DNA of 64,000 bases from Arachidicoccus rhizosphaerae (GTDB lineage: Bacteria; Bacteroidota; Bacteroidia; Chitinophagales; Chitinophagaceae), in assembly GCF_900107765.1 (NCBI RefSeq), contig NZ_FNQY01000006.1, forward strand, positions 62,001 to 126,000. Direction: 5' to 3'. Both the position numbers and the translations under genes were made by a program. Every line of letters begins with the position of its first letter. Within the stretch, counting starts at the first letter, position 1. Of this stretch, positions 35,650-44,495 are shown piece after piece. The notes below the pieces were generated by a model. It was not told the origin of the DNA, did no database searches, and worked only from the letters and a program-made list of their open reading frames with translations.

Positions 35650-37575
35650 TCAGGCAGGCTTTCTAACCGGTCCCGCTACAGTTTGATGGGCCGGCGCATC
35701 AAGAGGCAGTTCTATAATAAATACAGATCCGTTTTGGGATAGGGCGCTTTGCTGGTCACTTAAATAGAGTTTTCCTCCATGGGCTTCGATGATTTCCCGG
35801 CTCGTATAAAGGCCGAGGCCAAAAGGGATTTCGCCTTTTGTGCCTGAGCGTTTAGCGGAGGTAAAGGGGGCGAATATCTGATCTTTAATCTCTTCGGGGA
35901 TGCCGATGCCATTGTCTTTTACTTTTATAAAAATGGTATCCTTTTGTTTATACAGACTGACGACCGTGGCAGCTTTCTCTCCACTGAATTTAATGGCATT
36001 AATTACCAGATTGTCTATGACCCTGATAAATAGGTTTTTATCAATGCTGGCCATCTGGTTTTTGCTACTGCATTTGTATAAAAGAACCTGTTTTTTTTCA
36101 GCAGCTCTGTATCTCAGCAGCTGGATACTCATGGCAATGATTTCATCCAGGTTGAGTAGTTGTTTATTGAGATGAAGTTGCCTGTCAAAATCTGTTTCGA
36201 GTAATTTATTAATCAGTTCTTTACTGTTGTCCGCAGCCATATGGATCATACCGACCAGTTCACTGTTCTCTTTGTCAAGCGACTGCTGCTTTAATAAGGA
36301 GGAAATACTGAAAATAACGCCTATGGGATTGCGCAGGTCATGAGCAATGACTTTAATGAGTTTATCATAATTAAGGTTGAGCGTATTTAAAGCATTTTTA
36401 GCTGCTTCAGCCTGTTCGTATTGCAGGCGAAGTATTTGTTGGTTTTTGCGGGCCTTTTTTCGGCTCTGCCATACATAAATAAGTATGATCAGCGCTAACA
36501 GGCAGATCAGTCCAATCATAAAGGCGAGCCGGGTCGTATAACTGCTTTTTTGCCGGGCTTTTTCCAGTTCTTTTTCCTGCAGCGCATAATCAACATAATC
36601 TACGCCTGAGCTATTGGAGAGCTGAACCTGTTTGTCAATCAAATTCAGTAGTGTGTCACTATACTCAAGCGCCTTTTGCGGATCTCCCGCTTCCTTATAA
36701 TATTCATAGAGTTTTCTGGCATACATTTTAAAGTATAAATTGTACTTTTTTCCTCTGGCCAGTTGGTAGCCCTGATTTAAATAGCTCAGACACTCAGCAG
36801 GTGAGCTTTTTTTAAGCCGGTCTGCCATATCAATGAGCATATCCATCGCAGCAAAATTCAGGCCCCGGTTCAGCGCATTTTGCGTGGTTTGTTGAAGCAG
36901 CTTAAAGCCATCTTCGGTGTTGCCCAAATCTATCTGCCGGTCTGCAATTAACTGATCCAGGGCCGTTAGCACCCGGGTATCCTTATATTTTTCTGCAATG
37001 GCTCTTATTTTGCCAAAATAAAAAGTAGTGGAGTCGTTGGAGTACTGATCAGGGTATTGAAGCAGGTAATTATAATATAATAAGGATAAGATAGAATCCT
37101 GCTTTAAATGATTGCCCAACTCAATAGCCTTCTGGTAAGTGAAAAAACCTTTATTTCTGTTGCCGGATTCCACATATACCATGGCCATATTCATATAGGT
37201 CTGTACAATATTAGAACTGTCTTTTATTTGCTGATAGATGCCCTGGGCCATGTTGAAATAGCGAAGGGCCAGTGTCGGGTTACCCTTTGTGTCATAAAAG
37301 GCTCCAAGATTATTGTCCAGGTCAGCCCTTCCTTTTGGATAGTCAATGTCCCTGAGCTGCGCTGTGGCCAGCTCAATATAATGAAAAGTGCTGTCAATGC
37401 TTTGTTCATACATTTCCATAGCCAGCCGGTTTAGCTGATCGATGTCTCTTTTTTTCTGATCAGAAACGGTGGAGATGTTCTTTTGGCAGCTGCCTGGAAA
37501 AAGTCCGCAGTACCCAATCAGAGAGGTGGCTAAAATGATTTGTATATATTTGAATATATTGCCCGATTGACGCAT
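35650..37575 (-). CDS. TPR-containing membrane sensor histidine kinase
   Basis: The 641-residue protein starts with a signal-type segment ending in a possible lipobox (FPGSC, Cys30). Tetratricopeptide repeats (about 65-310, for example GAFYDTKGNPTLALRYFNMAQGIYQ) lie in the periplasm. One transmembrane helix follows (about 350-369) and a short coiled coil. The kinase core has IAHDLRNPIG (His412 as the phosphoacceptor), NLVINAIKFSG, GIGIPEEIKDQIF and GLGLYTSREIIEAHGG. No response regulator gene lies beside it, so its partner is elsewhere. The signal is unknown. Confidence 0.88.
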   Translation of the reverse strand: MRQSGNIFKYIQIILATSLIGYCGLFPGSCQKNISTVSDQKKRDIDQLNRLAMEMYEQSIDSTFHYIELATAQLRDIDYPKGRADLDNNLGAFYDTKGNPTLALRYFNMAQGIYQQIKDSSNIVQTYMNMAMVYVESGNRNKGFFTYQKAIELGNHLKQDSILSLLYYNYLLQYPDQYSNDSTTFYFGKIRAIAEKYKDTRVLTALDQLIADRQIDLGNTEDGFKLLQQTTQNALNRGLNFAAMDMLIDMADRLKKSSPAECLSYLNQGYQLARGKKYNLYFKMYARKLYEYYKEAGDPQKALEYSDTLLNLIDKQVQLSNSSGVDYVDYALQEKELEKARQKSSYTTRLAFMIGLICLLALIILIYVWQSRKKARKNQQILRLQYEQAEAAKNALNTLNLNYDKLIKVIAHDLRNPIGVIFSISSLLKQQSLDKENSELVGMIHMAADNSKELINKLLETDFDRQLHLNKQLLNLDEIIAMSIQLLRYRAAEKKQVLLYKCSSKNQMASIDKNLFIRVIDNLVINAIKFSGEKAATVVSLYKQKDTIFIKVKDNGIGIPEEIKDQIFAPFTSAKRSGTKGEIPFGLGLYTSREIIEAHGGKLYLSDQQSALSQNGSVFIIELPLDAPAHQTVAGPVRKPA

Positions 37576-37938
37576 ATTGATCTAAATAGGGTCCTGTAAA
37601 ACGTTTTTAACCGGCTATAAACAGTAATGGTTGCTGATACAACTACTTTAAGGATTTTGGTCATTTTTTGGAGATTCCATTCCCAAAATAGGATCAAGCG
37701 GTTTTACCTTTAGGATAAAGATAAGAAATTCAGTACCAAAAGCAGCCAGGAGTTTCAGGCCCTGAAACCAGTCGCGGTATAAGTTTGGTAATCTGTGGAG
37801 AGGTGCAATGGACTGAATTAAGGGTTGTAAATCAATATTTTCCTTTTCGCGTAAATGATTTTCCGTTTTTGAATACTTTCTGAATTTTGGCTGTTCTAAT
37901 TTTGCGAAGCGAAAATAATTAAAGTCGGATTATTTGTT
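37576..37938 (+). promoter_or_regulatory. Promoter region of the iron-uptake locus
   Basis: This 363-base gap separates the histidine kinase from the divergent membrane-protein operon. TAATTTTG at 37897-37904 matches the Bacteroidota -7 box and would start transcription about 28 bases before the first gene. A well-spaced -33 TTG is not evident. I see no clear Fur-type palindrome. Confidence 0.45.
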
Positions 37939-38271
37939 ATGTATTCATTATTACTTCTCATTTGCTGTGTAGGCTTTTTCTGCCTGTATAATACTTCTCA
38001 AAAAGCAAAACTATCAGGTGACGGGTCTATTGAGCGTTGGCTGCAATCCAATGTGGGGCTGTCCAGGATATTTGGAATAGCAGCGATAGTGATATCTCTG
38101 GCAGGCTTGATTGTAAAGGATGGCGCGGTAATGGGAACGATGAGTGCCCTTTTGATGACCATGGCTGCCGGCTGTTATATCATAGGCCTTGCCCCATTTA
38201 GGATCATAAGAATTCAGCATATTTTGGCACTTGGGCTGTTCGCTTTTTTACTGGAAATTTTAATTTATTAA
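37939..38271 (+). CDS. Small inner-membrane protein (DUF3325-like)
   Basis: 110 residues with three or four hydrophobic helices (YSLLLLICCVGFFCLYNTS, IFGIAAIVISLAGLIV, GTMSALLMTMAAGCYIIGL, HILALGLFAFLLEILIY). The size and position directly ahead of another small membrane protein and a PepSY protein resemble the DUF3325/DUF3649/PepSY sets of siderophore-uptake operons in proteobacteria. The family assignment is inference. Confidence 0.6.
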   Translation: MYSLLLLICCVGFFCLYNTSQKAKLSGDGSIERWLQSNVGLSRIFGIAAIVISLAGLIVKDGAVMGTMSALLMTMAAGCYIIGLAPFRIIRIQHILALGLFAFLLEILIY

Positions 38272-38272
38272 T

Positions 38273-38563
38273 ATGCCTGCCAATAAAAAACATCTGACGG
38301 CTTCTCCCTGGCAACGACTGCTTAAAGTGACTGCCGCATTTGTTGGGGGTTATATGGTCTCCATGAGCTTTCATTTATTACTGATGGCATTTATGGACAG
38401 GACCACTGTATTTATCACCATGCGGTTCTCCGTATATATCCTCTGGGCGGCTTTAATGGTGATTGCCTTTTTAGCCAAAAATGGCTGGAAAATCTGGGGC
38501 ATTTACCTGGGATTAAGTCTTATTTTCTTTTTACCATATCTGTTAAAGATGATGGGTAAATAA
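38273..38563 (+). CDS. Small inner-membrane protein (DUF3649-like)
   Basis: 96 residues with three helices: VTAAFVGGYMVSMSFHLLLMAF, FSVYILWAALMVIAFLA and IWGIYLGLSLIFFLPYLL. It begins one base after the preceding stop codon, so translational coupling is likely. It is 8 bases before the PepSY gene. It probably helps a membrane reductase release iron from siderophores, by analogy with similar operons. Confidence 0.6.
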   Translation: MPANKKHLTASPWQRLLKVTAAFVGGYMVSMSFHLLLMAFMDRTTVFITMRFSVYILWAALMVIAFLAKNGWKIWGIYLGLSLIFFLPYLLKMMGK

Positions 38564-38571
38564 TTTATTCG

Positions 38572-40161
38572 ATGAACCTTAGAAATTATAATATCTATTT
38601 TCATACACATACGATCAGTGGGATTATTATCTCATTAATATTATATGTCATCTTTTTTGCCGGCTCTTTTGCCTTCTTTAAAACAGAGATTGCCAGCTGG
38701 CAAAAAAATACACCTAATAGCGTGGTGGAGAAATCGGGAACCGATATGAACCGCATCCGTGATACGATGGCTGCCGGTATGGATTTATACGGCCGTGATC
38801 TGTATATCACGTTAAATGAACGAACAAGCAGGATGACGGTCTCCGCTTCCGCCTCTAAGGATACCACGATTAAAGACAAGGGCGGTTTTTTTTATATGGA
38901 TGCCACCAGCTTTAAAAAGCAGGATTACCGCAAAAGTTATGACCTGGGCGAATTTCTATACAGACTGCACTTTCTGGCTCCTTTGAATGTAATCGGAGGC
39001 AGAGGCTTTCTTTTTGGGTATTATCTGGCCGGTCTCGTAGCCTTTCTGTTTTTATTTGCCATTATTACCGGTACCCTGGTACACTGGAAAAAGATTGTCA
39101 GTAATTTTTATGTGTTCAGGCCCTGGGAAAAATTAAAAACACTCTGGACGGATATACATACAGCCCTTGGGGTGATCACACTGCCGTTTTTATTTGTATT
39201 TGCGGTTACAGGCACTTATTATTTGGTCAGTTTTCCCCTGGTGACCCAGCCAACGGCTAAAGTGCAATATGGAGGAAGTACGGACTCGCTATTTCAGCAA
39301 ACCATCCCGGGCCGTACAAATTACGCTTTTGAAGACAAAAAGCTCAATCACGTACCTGATTTGAACGCCTATTTTAAGGATGCGCAGCAAAAACTTAAAG
39401 GCGCTGAACTCCGTAATCTGATCGTTTATAATTATGGCGATCAGGGAATGCGTATCCGCATAAGTGCGGTTAACCAGCAAAGAAGCTTTACAGAACCCGG
39501 CACTGTTATTTATAATGGTAAAACTGGAAAAGTGGAGAAACTAACGCCGATTGACCAAAAAGGGTCCTATATAAAGGCGGTCGACAGCCTGGTGTATAGT
39601 CTGCATTTTGGCAATTATGGGGGCAATATTGTCCGTATATTATATTTTTTACTAGGGATAGCCGGGTGTATTGTTATTATTTCCGGAGTGATGATCTGGC
39701 TGGTGGCCAGAAATAAAAAAAATATCCCGGAGAAAAAGCGCCGGTTTAATGAGTGGCTCGCCAATATTTATTTGTCGGCCTCCATTGGTATGTATCCGGT
39801 GACAGCCGCTGCTTTTATTGCGGTCAAACTAAATCCCGGTGCTGACAGAGGTTTTGTGTATAGTTTTTATTTCTGGGTATGGTTGGTCATTACCATTTTA
39901 TTAGTACTACGCAGAAATAATTATAAAACCACCAGAGATTGTTTACTGATTGGCGGGTTACTGGGTGTGGCGATACCTATTGTAAATGGCCTTGTGACAG
40001 GTAACTGGATCTGGGTGAGTATGCGCCATGGATATACAGACATCTTATTAATTGATTTATTATGGACGGTGATAGGTATTACATCACTTGTGACCTGGCT
40101 GCTGGTTGTCCGCCAGCAACAAGAAAAGTTACTGCACAAGCTGTCACCCTCCGGAGTTTAA
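38572..40161 (+). CDS. PepSY-associated transmembrane protein (putative ferric reductase component)
   Basis: The 529-residue protein shows an N-terminal helix with HTHTISGIIISLILYVIFFAGSFAF. A periplasmic PepSY-type segment follows (about 40-135). Further helices carry histidines (GTLVHWKKIV, LWTDIHTALGVITLPFLFVFAVTGTYYLV, LHFGNYGGNIVRILYFLLG). The C-terminal helices lie beyond residue 400. PepSY_TM proteins near siderophore receptors are thought to reduce or release iron in the periplasm. It precedes a TonB-dependent receptor on the same strand. Confidence 0.82.
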   Translation: MNLRNYNIYFHTHTISGIIISLILYVIFFAGSFAFFKTEIASWQKNTPNSVVEKSGTDMNRIRDTMAAGMDLYGRDLYITLNERTSRMTVSASASKDTTIKDKGGFFYMDATSFKKQDYRKSYDLGEFLYRLHFLAPLNVIGGRGFLFGYYLAGLVAFLFLFAIITGTLVHWKKIVSNFYVFRPWEKLKTLWTDIHTALGVITLPFLFVFAVTGTYYLVSFPLVTQPTAKVQYGGSTDSLFQQTIPGRTNYAFEDKKLNHVPDLNAYFKDAQQKLKGAELRNLIVYNYGDQGMRIRISAVNQQRSFTEPGTVIYNGKTGKVEKLTPIDQKGSYIKAVDSLVYSLHFGNYGGNIVRILYFLLGIAGCIVIISGVMIWLVARNKKNIPEKKRRFNEWLANIYLSASIGMYPVTAAAFIAVKLNPGADRGFVYSFYFWVWLVITILLVLRRNNYKTTRDCLLIGGLLGVAIPIVNGLVTGNWIWVSMRHGYTDILLIDLLWTVIGITSLVTWLLVVRQQQEKLLHKLSPSGV

Positions 40162-40347
40162 TCTGAAAGAATATGCTTAGAAGGTAGCTGATTTCTAAGT
40201 AATAGCAGAAAGGCTTGTTTTTCCTGCATCAAAGGAGCAATTTAGTTTTTGCCTGAACAAAAGGCTGATTGCCCTCTTCTTTTAGAAGGGCAGTGGCGGA
40301 GCCTTGTCTCAACGCTAAAGGGGATTTGGAATTATTCAATTACACAT

Positions 40348-42822
40348 ATGTCGATTACATCTATTTTCAGAACTAAAATGAGATTACGCGGTGCCGGATT
40401 AACTGCCTTGTTAAAAACAGGAAGCCTTCTTGTCTTTTTACAGCTGATCCTGGCCACCGGTACATTTGGACAAAGCAGTAACCCGGCTGCTGATCAGGCG
40501 GTTATTACCGGACAGGTGTCCGGTAAAGAAGGGGAAGCTTTAGCGCATGTAGCCATACAGTTGAAGGGCTCCAACATCGGTGCATTAACGGATAAGGAAG
40601 GTCATTATGAGATTGCTGTACCTATGGGGAAGCAAAGGTACACCTTAACCTTTACCTATGTCGGGTATGCCGGTGAGCAGGCGGAGATAAGCGCTGCTGA
40701 ACTAAAAAATGGACCTGTTTATATTCATATTAAATTAAATAAGCTGGATCAGAAAGATCTTCAGGATGTATATGTCCTGGGCAGATCCGCCAATGACCTG
40801 GCCAACAGACAATCCTATAATGTTACTGCCATAGATGCAGAAAAACTCCATAATTCAACCCTTGATATTGCGGCGGCTTTGGACCGGGTATCCGGTGTAA
40901 GAGTAAGAGAGAGCGGAGGAGTGGGGTCTGACTTTAATTTTTCACTCAACGGCTTCTCCGGCGGGCGGGTTAAGTTTTTTATAGACGGTATCCCCATGGA
41001 TGATCTGGGCTCATCATTTCAGATTAATAATATACCGGTGAATCTGGCTGAAAGGGTCGAGGTATATAAAGGTGTCGTCCCTATCTGGCTCGGATCTGAC
41101 GCGCTGGGCGGTGCCGTAAATATTATCACCGGCAACAAAAAGGCCAATTATATAGATGCTTCTTATTCCTATGGATCATTTAATACGCATAAAACCAACC
41201 TGGCGGCAGCGGCGACTTCTAAGAAAGGATTTACTGTTCAACTGAATGCCTATCAGAATTATTCTGATAATGATTATAAAGTGACCCTGGACGTCTCTGA
41301 TATTAATACAGGGGCCTATAGTCCCAATACGACCGTCAGAAGATTCCATGATAAATATCACAATGAGATGGCCATCGCCAATATTGGCTTTCTGGATAAA
41401 AAATGGGCCGACAAATTTTTAGTGGGTATTTCTGTAGGTAAATCCTATAAGGAGATACAGACAGGCGCAAGAATGGTCTCTGTATTCGGGGCCTATCATA
41501 CAAGAGGTAATATCTTAATGCCCAGTTTTAAATATGAAAAAAATGATTTGATTAAAGGGCTGGATGTAAAGCTGAATGCCAATTATAATTTTGGGAAAGA
41601 AACTTCTATTGATACCGCTAACAGAAGATACGATTGGTATGGAAACTATAAGCAGTATAGCGGGACCGGGGGCGAGCGTTCCAGGGCTTATTTTGAGTTT
41701 GGCAATAACCTGGGTATCGCCACGGCCTCTTTGCAGTATTCACTGGCAGACAATCAGCAGCTTGCCTTAAACGATGTGTTTACGCATTTTAATCGTAAAA
41801 CCACTGACCTGCTGCTGGAAGGTAGCAGCCTGTATCATCAGCCGCAGAAAACTGATAAGAATGTACTGGGGTTGAGCTATAAGTATGACATCGGTAAATC
41901 AGCCAGCTTCACCTTTATTGGCAAACATTTACATCAGCATGCCTATACCAGACTTTCTTATAATCCGACCGGTAACTGGGGAGACGTGGCCTATAAGGAC
42001 GTCTCTGCCAATACAGATAAACTGGGCTATGCGCTGGCTATGTCCTATTACCTGCTTCCCAATCTTGAAGCCAAACTTTCCTATGAAAAGGCTAACCGTT
42101 TACCGGACAATGAAGAGCTATTTGGAGATATGATCAATCAGGACAGCAATTTTGATTTAAAACCGGAGTCCAGCCAGAATGTGAACCTGGGCTTTATGTA
42201 TAATTTTAAATTAAATGAAGTGCACCGGTTTTTACTGAACGCTACAGGAATTTATCGCAAATCCACTGATTATATCTATAATATTTTCAATAATAATCAG
42301 ACAAAACTGGTGGCTGCCAATCTGGATGGGGTCCGTAATCTGGGGGTAGAAGCAGAGCTCAGGTATTCTTATCAAAAGCGCTTTTCGGCAGGGGTGTCTG
42401 GCACCTATCAAGATTTGCGCAATATGCAAAAATATGAGCCTGAATATGAGACGGTGAGTGTGGTATATAAGGACAGGCTTCCCAATGTGCCTTACTTATA
42501 CGGTAATGCGGACGCATCTGTTTTTTTTCATGATGTGTTTAAAAAAGGAGATCATCTGACCGTCGGCTATAACCTGCTCTATGTCCATGCCTTTTACCTG
42601 TACTGGCCCAGCAGAGGATCATCCTCGGATAAGTATGGAATTCCCATGCAGCTCTCCCATGACGCCAGTATTGTTTATTCCATGAAAAACGGTAAATATA
42701 ATATTGCCCTGGAGGGCCATAACCTGGCTGACAGGCTGCTTTATGACAATTTTAGTCTGCAAAAGCCCGGCAGGTCCTTCAGTATTAAATTCCGGTATTT
42801 TATCAATAAAGCTTCCAAATGA
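40348..42822 (+). CDS. TonB-dependent outer-membrane receptor
   Basis: I place the start at the ATG at 40348 (824 residues); ATG 40378 is an alternative directly before the signal peptide (TGSLLVFLQLILATGTFGQ). A carboxypeptidase-regulatory-like beta domain (VITGQVSGKEGEALAHVAIQLKGSNIGALTDKEGHYEI) comes first. The plug follows (VTAIDAEKLHNSTLDIAAALDRVSGVRV, LAERVEVYKGVVPIWLGSDALGGAVNIIT). The 22-strand barrel ends in FSIKFRYFINKASK. Its neighbours, a PepSY protein and a DUF4374 lipoprotein, point to siderophore or heme uptake. Confidence 0.9.
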   Translation: MSITSIFRTKMRLRGAGLTALLKTGSLLVFLQLILATGTFGQSSNPAADQAVITGQVSGKEGEALAHVAIQLKGSNIGALTDKEGHYEIAVPMGKQRYTLTFTYVGYAGEQAEISAAELKNGPVYIHIKLNKLDQKDLQDVYVLGRSANDLANRQSYNVTAIDAEKLHNSTLDIAAALDRVSGVRVRESGGVGSDFNFSLNGFSGGRVKFFIDGIPMDDLGSSFQINNIPVNLAERVEVYKGVVPIWLGSDALGGAVNIITGNKKANYIDASYSYGSFNTHKTNLAAAATSKKGFTVQLNAYQNYSDNDYKVTLDVSDINTGAYSPNTTVRRFHDKYHNEMAIANIGFLDKKWADKFLVGISVGKSYKEIQTGARMVSVFGAYHTRGNILMPSFKYEKNDLIKGLDVKLNANYNFGKETSIDTANRRYDWYGNYKQYSGTGGERSRAYFEFGNNLGIATASLQYSLADNQQLALNDVFTHFNRKTTDLLLEGSSLYHQPQKTDKNVLGLSYKYDIGKSASFTFIGKHLHQHAYTRLSYNPTGNWGDVAYKDVSANTDKLGYALAMSYYLLPNLEAKLSYEKANRLPDNEELFGDMINQDSNFDLKPESSQNVNLGFMYNFKLNEVHRFLLNATGIYRKSTDYIYNIFNNNQTKLVAANLDGVRNLGVEAELRYSYQKRFSAGVSGTYQDLRNMQKYEPEYETVSVVYKDRLPNVPYLYGNADASVFFHDVFKKGDHLTVGYNLLYVHAFYLYWPSRGSSSDKYGIPMQLSHDASIVYSMKNGKYNIALEGHNLADRLLYDNFSLQKPGRSFSIKFRYFINKASK

Positions 42823-42907
42823 ACAGCTTTTTAATCTGTAAAAGAGGATAAGAATGACCATTATTATTCATCAACATAGTTATACAATTCAATAAAAATC
42901 TAATATT

Positions 42908-44161
42908 ATGAAAACGACTAAATTGTTATTGGGTGCCTTTTTAGCACTTAATTTTGGACTGTGGACCGCCTGTAGCAAATCTGATAAGCCGGTGGATACC
43001 GGTGGCGGAGACAGCGGGACGGAAGGGAAATTTATTATTGCCGCCACGCCGGCCGCCACGCAGGGAGTGGCAGATTATCTGTTAACCACAGACAATCTGG
43101 ATCAGGGAACCTTGAGTACTAAAAACAACGGAGTAGAGCAGGACGGAACCTGGCGTTATTATACCACTTCAGGTAATCTGTTTTTCAGTATGTTATATGG
43201 CCAGGGGAATCCCGGAGCCGTTACTGCCTATAAACTGGACGCTGCCGGTGCGCTGCAAAAAGTCACTAATTTTCAGACGGAAACCGTACAGGCTTTTGCC
43301 CCGGTGGATAAAGATATCCTGCTGATGAAAATTGCCCGCAGTGCGTCAAACGATATCTCGCACTGGTATAAAGTAAATACGGAAACCCTGCAATTAAATG
43401 GCGAAGGAGAAATCAACACCCGGGCACTGGCAGGCAATGGAGAGCTTGCTCATTTTTCCTGGCTCACCCAGGTAGGCAATAAAGTATTTGCCCCTTACTT
43501 CAGTATAAAAGCAGACGGTGTGGATGGATTCGGGACTAAATATCCGGACAGCTCCTGGATTGCCGTATTCAATTATCCGGATATGAGCTTAAATACGGTC
43601 ATCCGGGATAACAGAACCAGCTTTATCGGCGCTTATTTCACAAATGGGCTGGAAGTAGATGAAAAAGGAGATGTATATGCCTATGCTTCTCCGAATGCCA
43701 CTTCTAACGGAGTCATTACCTCTACCACTCCCTGCGCTTTTATGCGTATCAACAGCGGCACTACGCAATATGATAAAAGTTATTTCTTTAATATCTCCGA
43801 AAAATCCGGAGCTTCCTATATCAGTTTTAAATTATATCTGGGTAACGGCGCTTTCTTACTGGGAATGACTGATCCGGAGAACCCGGCCAGCGGTTCAACG
43901 GACAGATTTGCCATCGCCAATGTTTATAACCAGACCTTTGCCTGGGTAACAGGAACGCCTGATCCTGCCAAAATAACTTCCGTATCTGAGCTCAACAGTT
44001 ATTCACCAAAAGATGGCAAGACCGGCTATGTAGGTATTACGACCAGTGACGGCAAAAGCGCGGTGTATAAGTTCGATGCTGCATCCGCCACAGCCAGCAA
44101 AGGGCTGGAAGTGGAAGGAGGTACGATTACGGCTATCAGGTGGCTGCCTTCAAAAGCCTAG
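42908..44161 (+). CDS. DUF4374 lipoprotein
   Basis: The 417-residue protein has a lipoprotein signal (LLLGAFLALNFGLWTAC) and then a beta-propeller-like body (GKFIIAATPAATQGVADYLLTTDNLDQG, LDAAGALQKVTNFQTETVQAFAP, TYPDSSW-type strands). I recognise it as DUF4374, a family usually found beside TonB-dependent siderophore receptors and possibly binding the siderophore at the cell surface or in the periplasm. It lies 85 bases behind the receptor and is followed by a strong terminator. Confidence 0.8.
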   Translation: MKTTKLLLGAFLALNFGLWTACSKSDKPVDTGGGDSGTEGKFIIAATPAATQGVADYLLTTDNLDQGTLSTKNNGVEQDGTWRYYTTSGNLFFSMLYGQGNPGAVTAYKLDAAGALQKVTNFQTETVQAFAPVDKDILLMKIARSASNDISHWYKVNTETLQLNGEGEINTRALAGNGELAHFSWLTQVGNKVFAPYFSIKADGVDGFGTKYPDSSWIAVFNYPDMSLNTVIRDNRTSFIGAYFTNGLEVDEKGDVYAYASPNATSNGVITSTTPCAFMRINSGTTQYDKSYFFNISEKSGASYISFKLYLGNGAFLLGMTDPENPASGSTDRFAIANVYNQTFAWVTGTPDPAKITSVSELNSYSPKDGKTGYVGITTSDGKSAVYKFDAASATASKGLEVEGGTITAIRWLPSKA

Positions 44162-44204
44162 GCTATTTCAAAAGAGCAGACTTTAAGCTGAGATTCAAAA
44201 TAGA

Positions 44205-44244
44205 CCATTCCTGTTCATTTTTTAGACAGGGATGGCTTTTTTTT
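44205..44244 (+). terminator. Terminator after the DUF4374 gene
   Basis: A 10-bp stem (CCATTCCTGT / ACAGGGATGG, one T-G pair) is followed by nine T residues. It ends the first iron-uptake unit. Confidence 0.8.
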
Positions 44245-44495
44245 TGATTGTTTTGCATGGATGTCAAGCTCCAGGGTCTTTACTTTGAATTTTACCGTTA
44301 TTTTGGGGCAAGACAAAAACGGACAGTTGGAAAAGCGATTGTATCAAAAACGGACACCTGATCCGAAGATGTATTTTTAATTGATTGATTATCAAGTTCT
44401 GTTTTATTGGCATATTGTTTAATGATCTTAGTGCCCGCCCTTTTCCTTAAGTGGGAGGTAAGGACACAGGATGATCCATCAAAATGTAAATCGCC

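Noticed and set aside
40249-40347. TTG start 33 codons upstream of the first TonB receptor
   Set aside because: The extra residues are not signal-peptide-like, and ATGs at 40348 and 40378 lie directly before the export signal.
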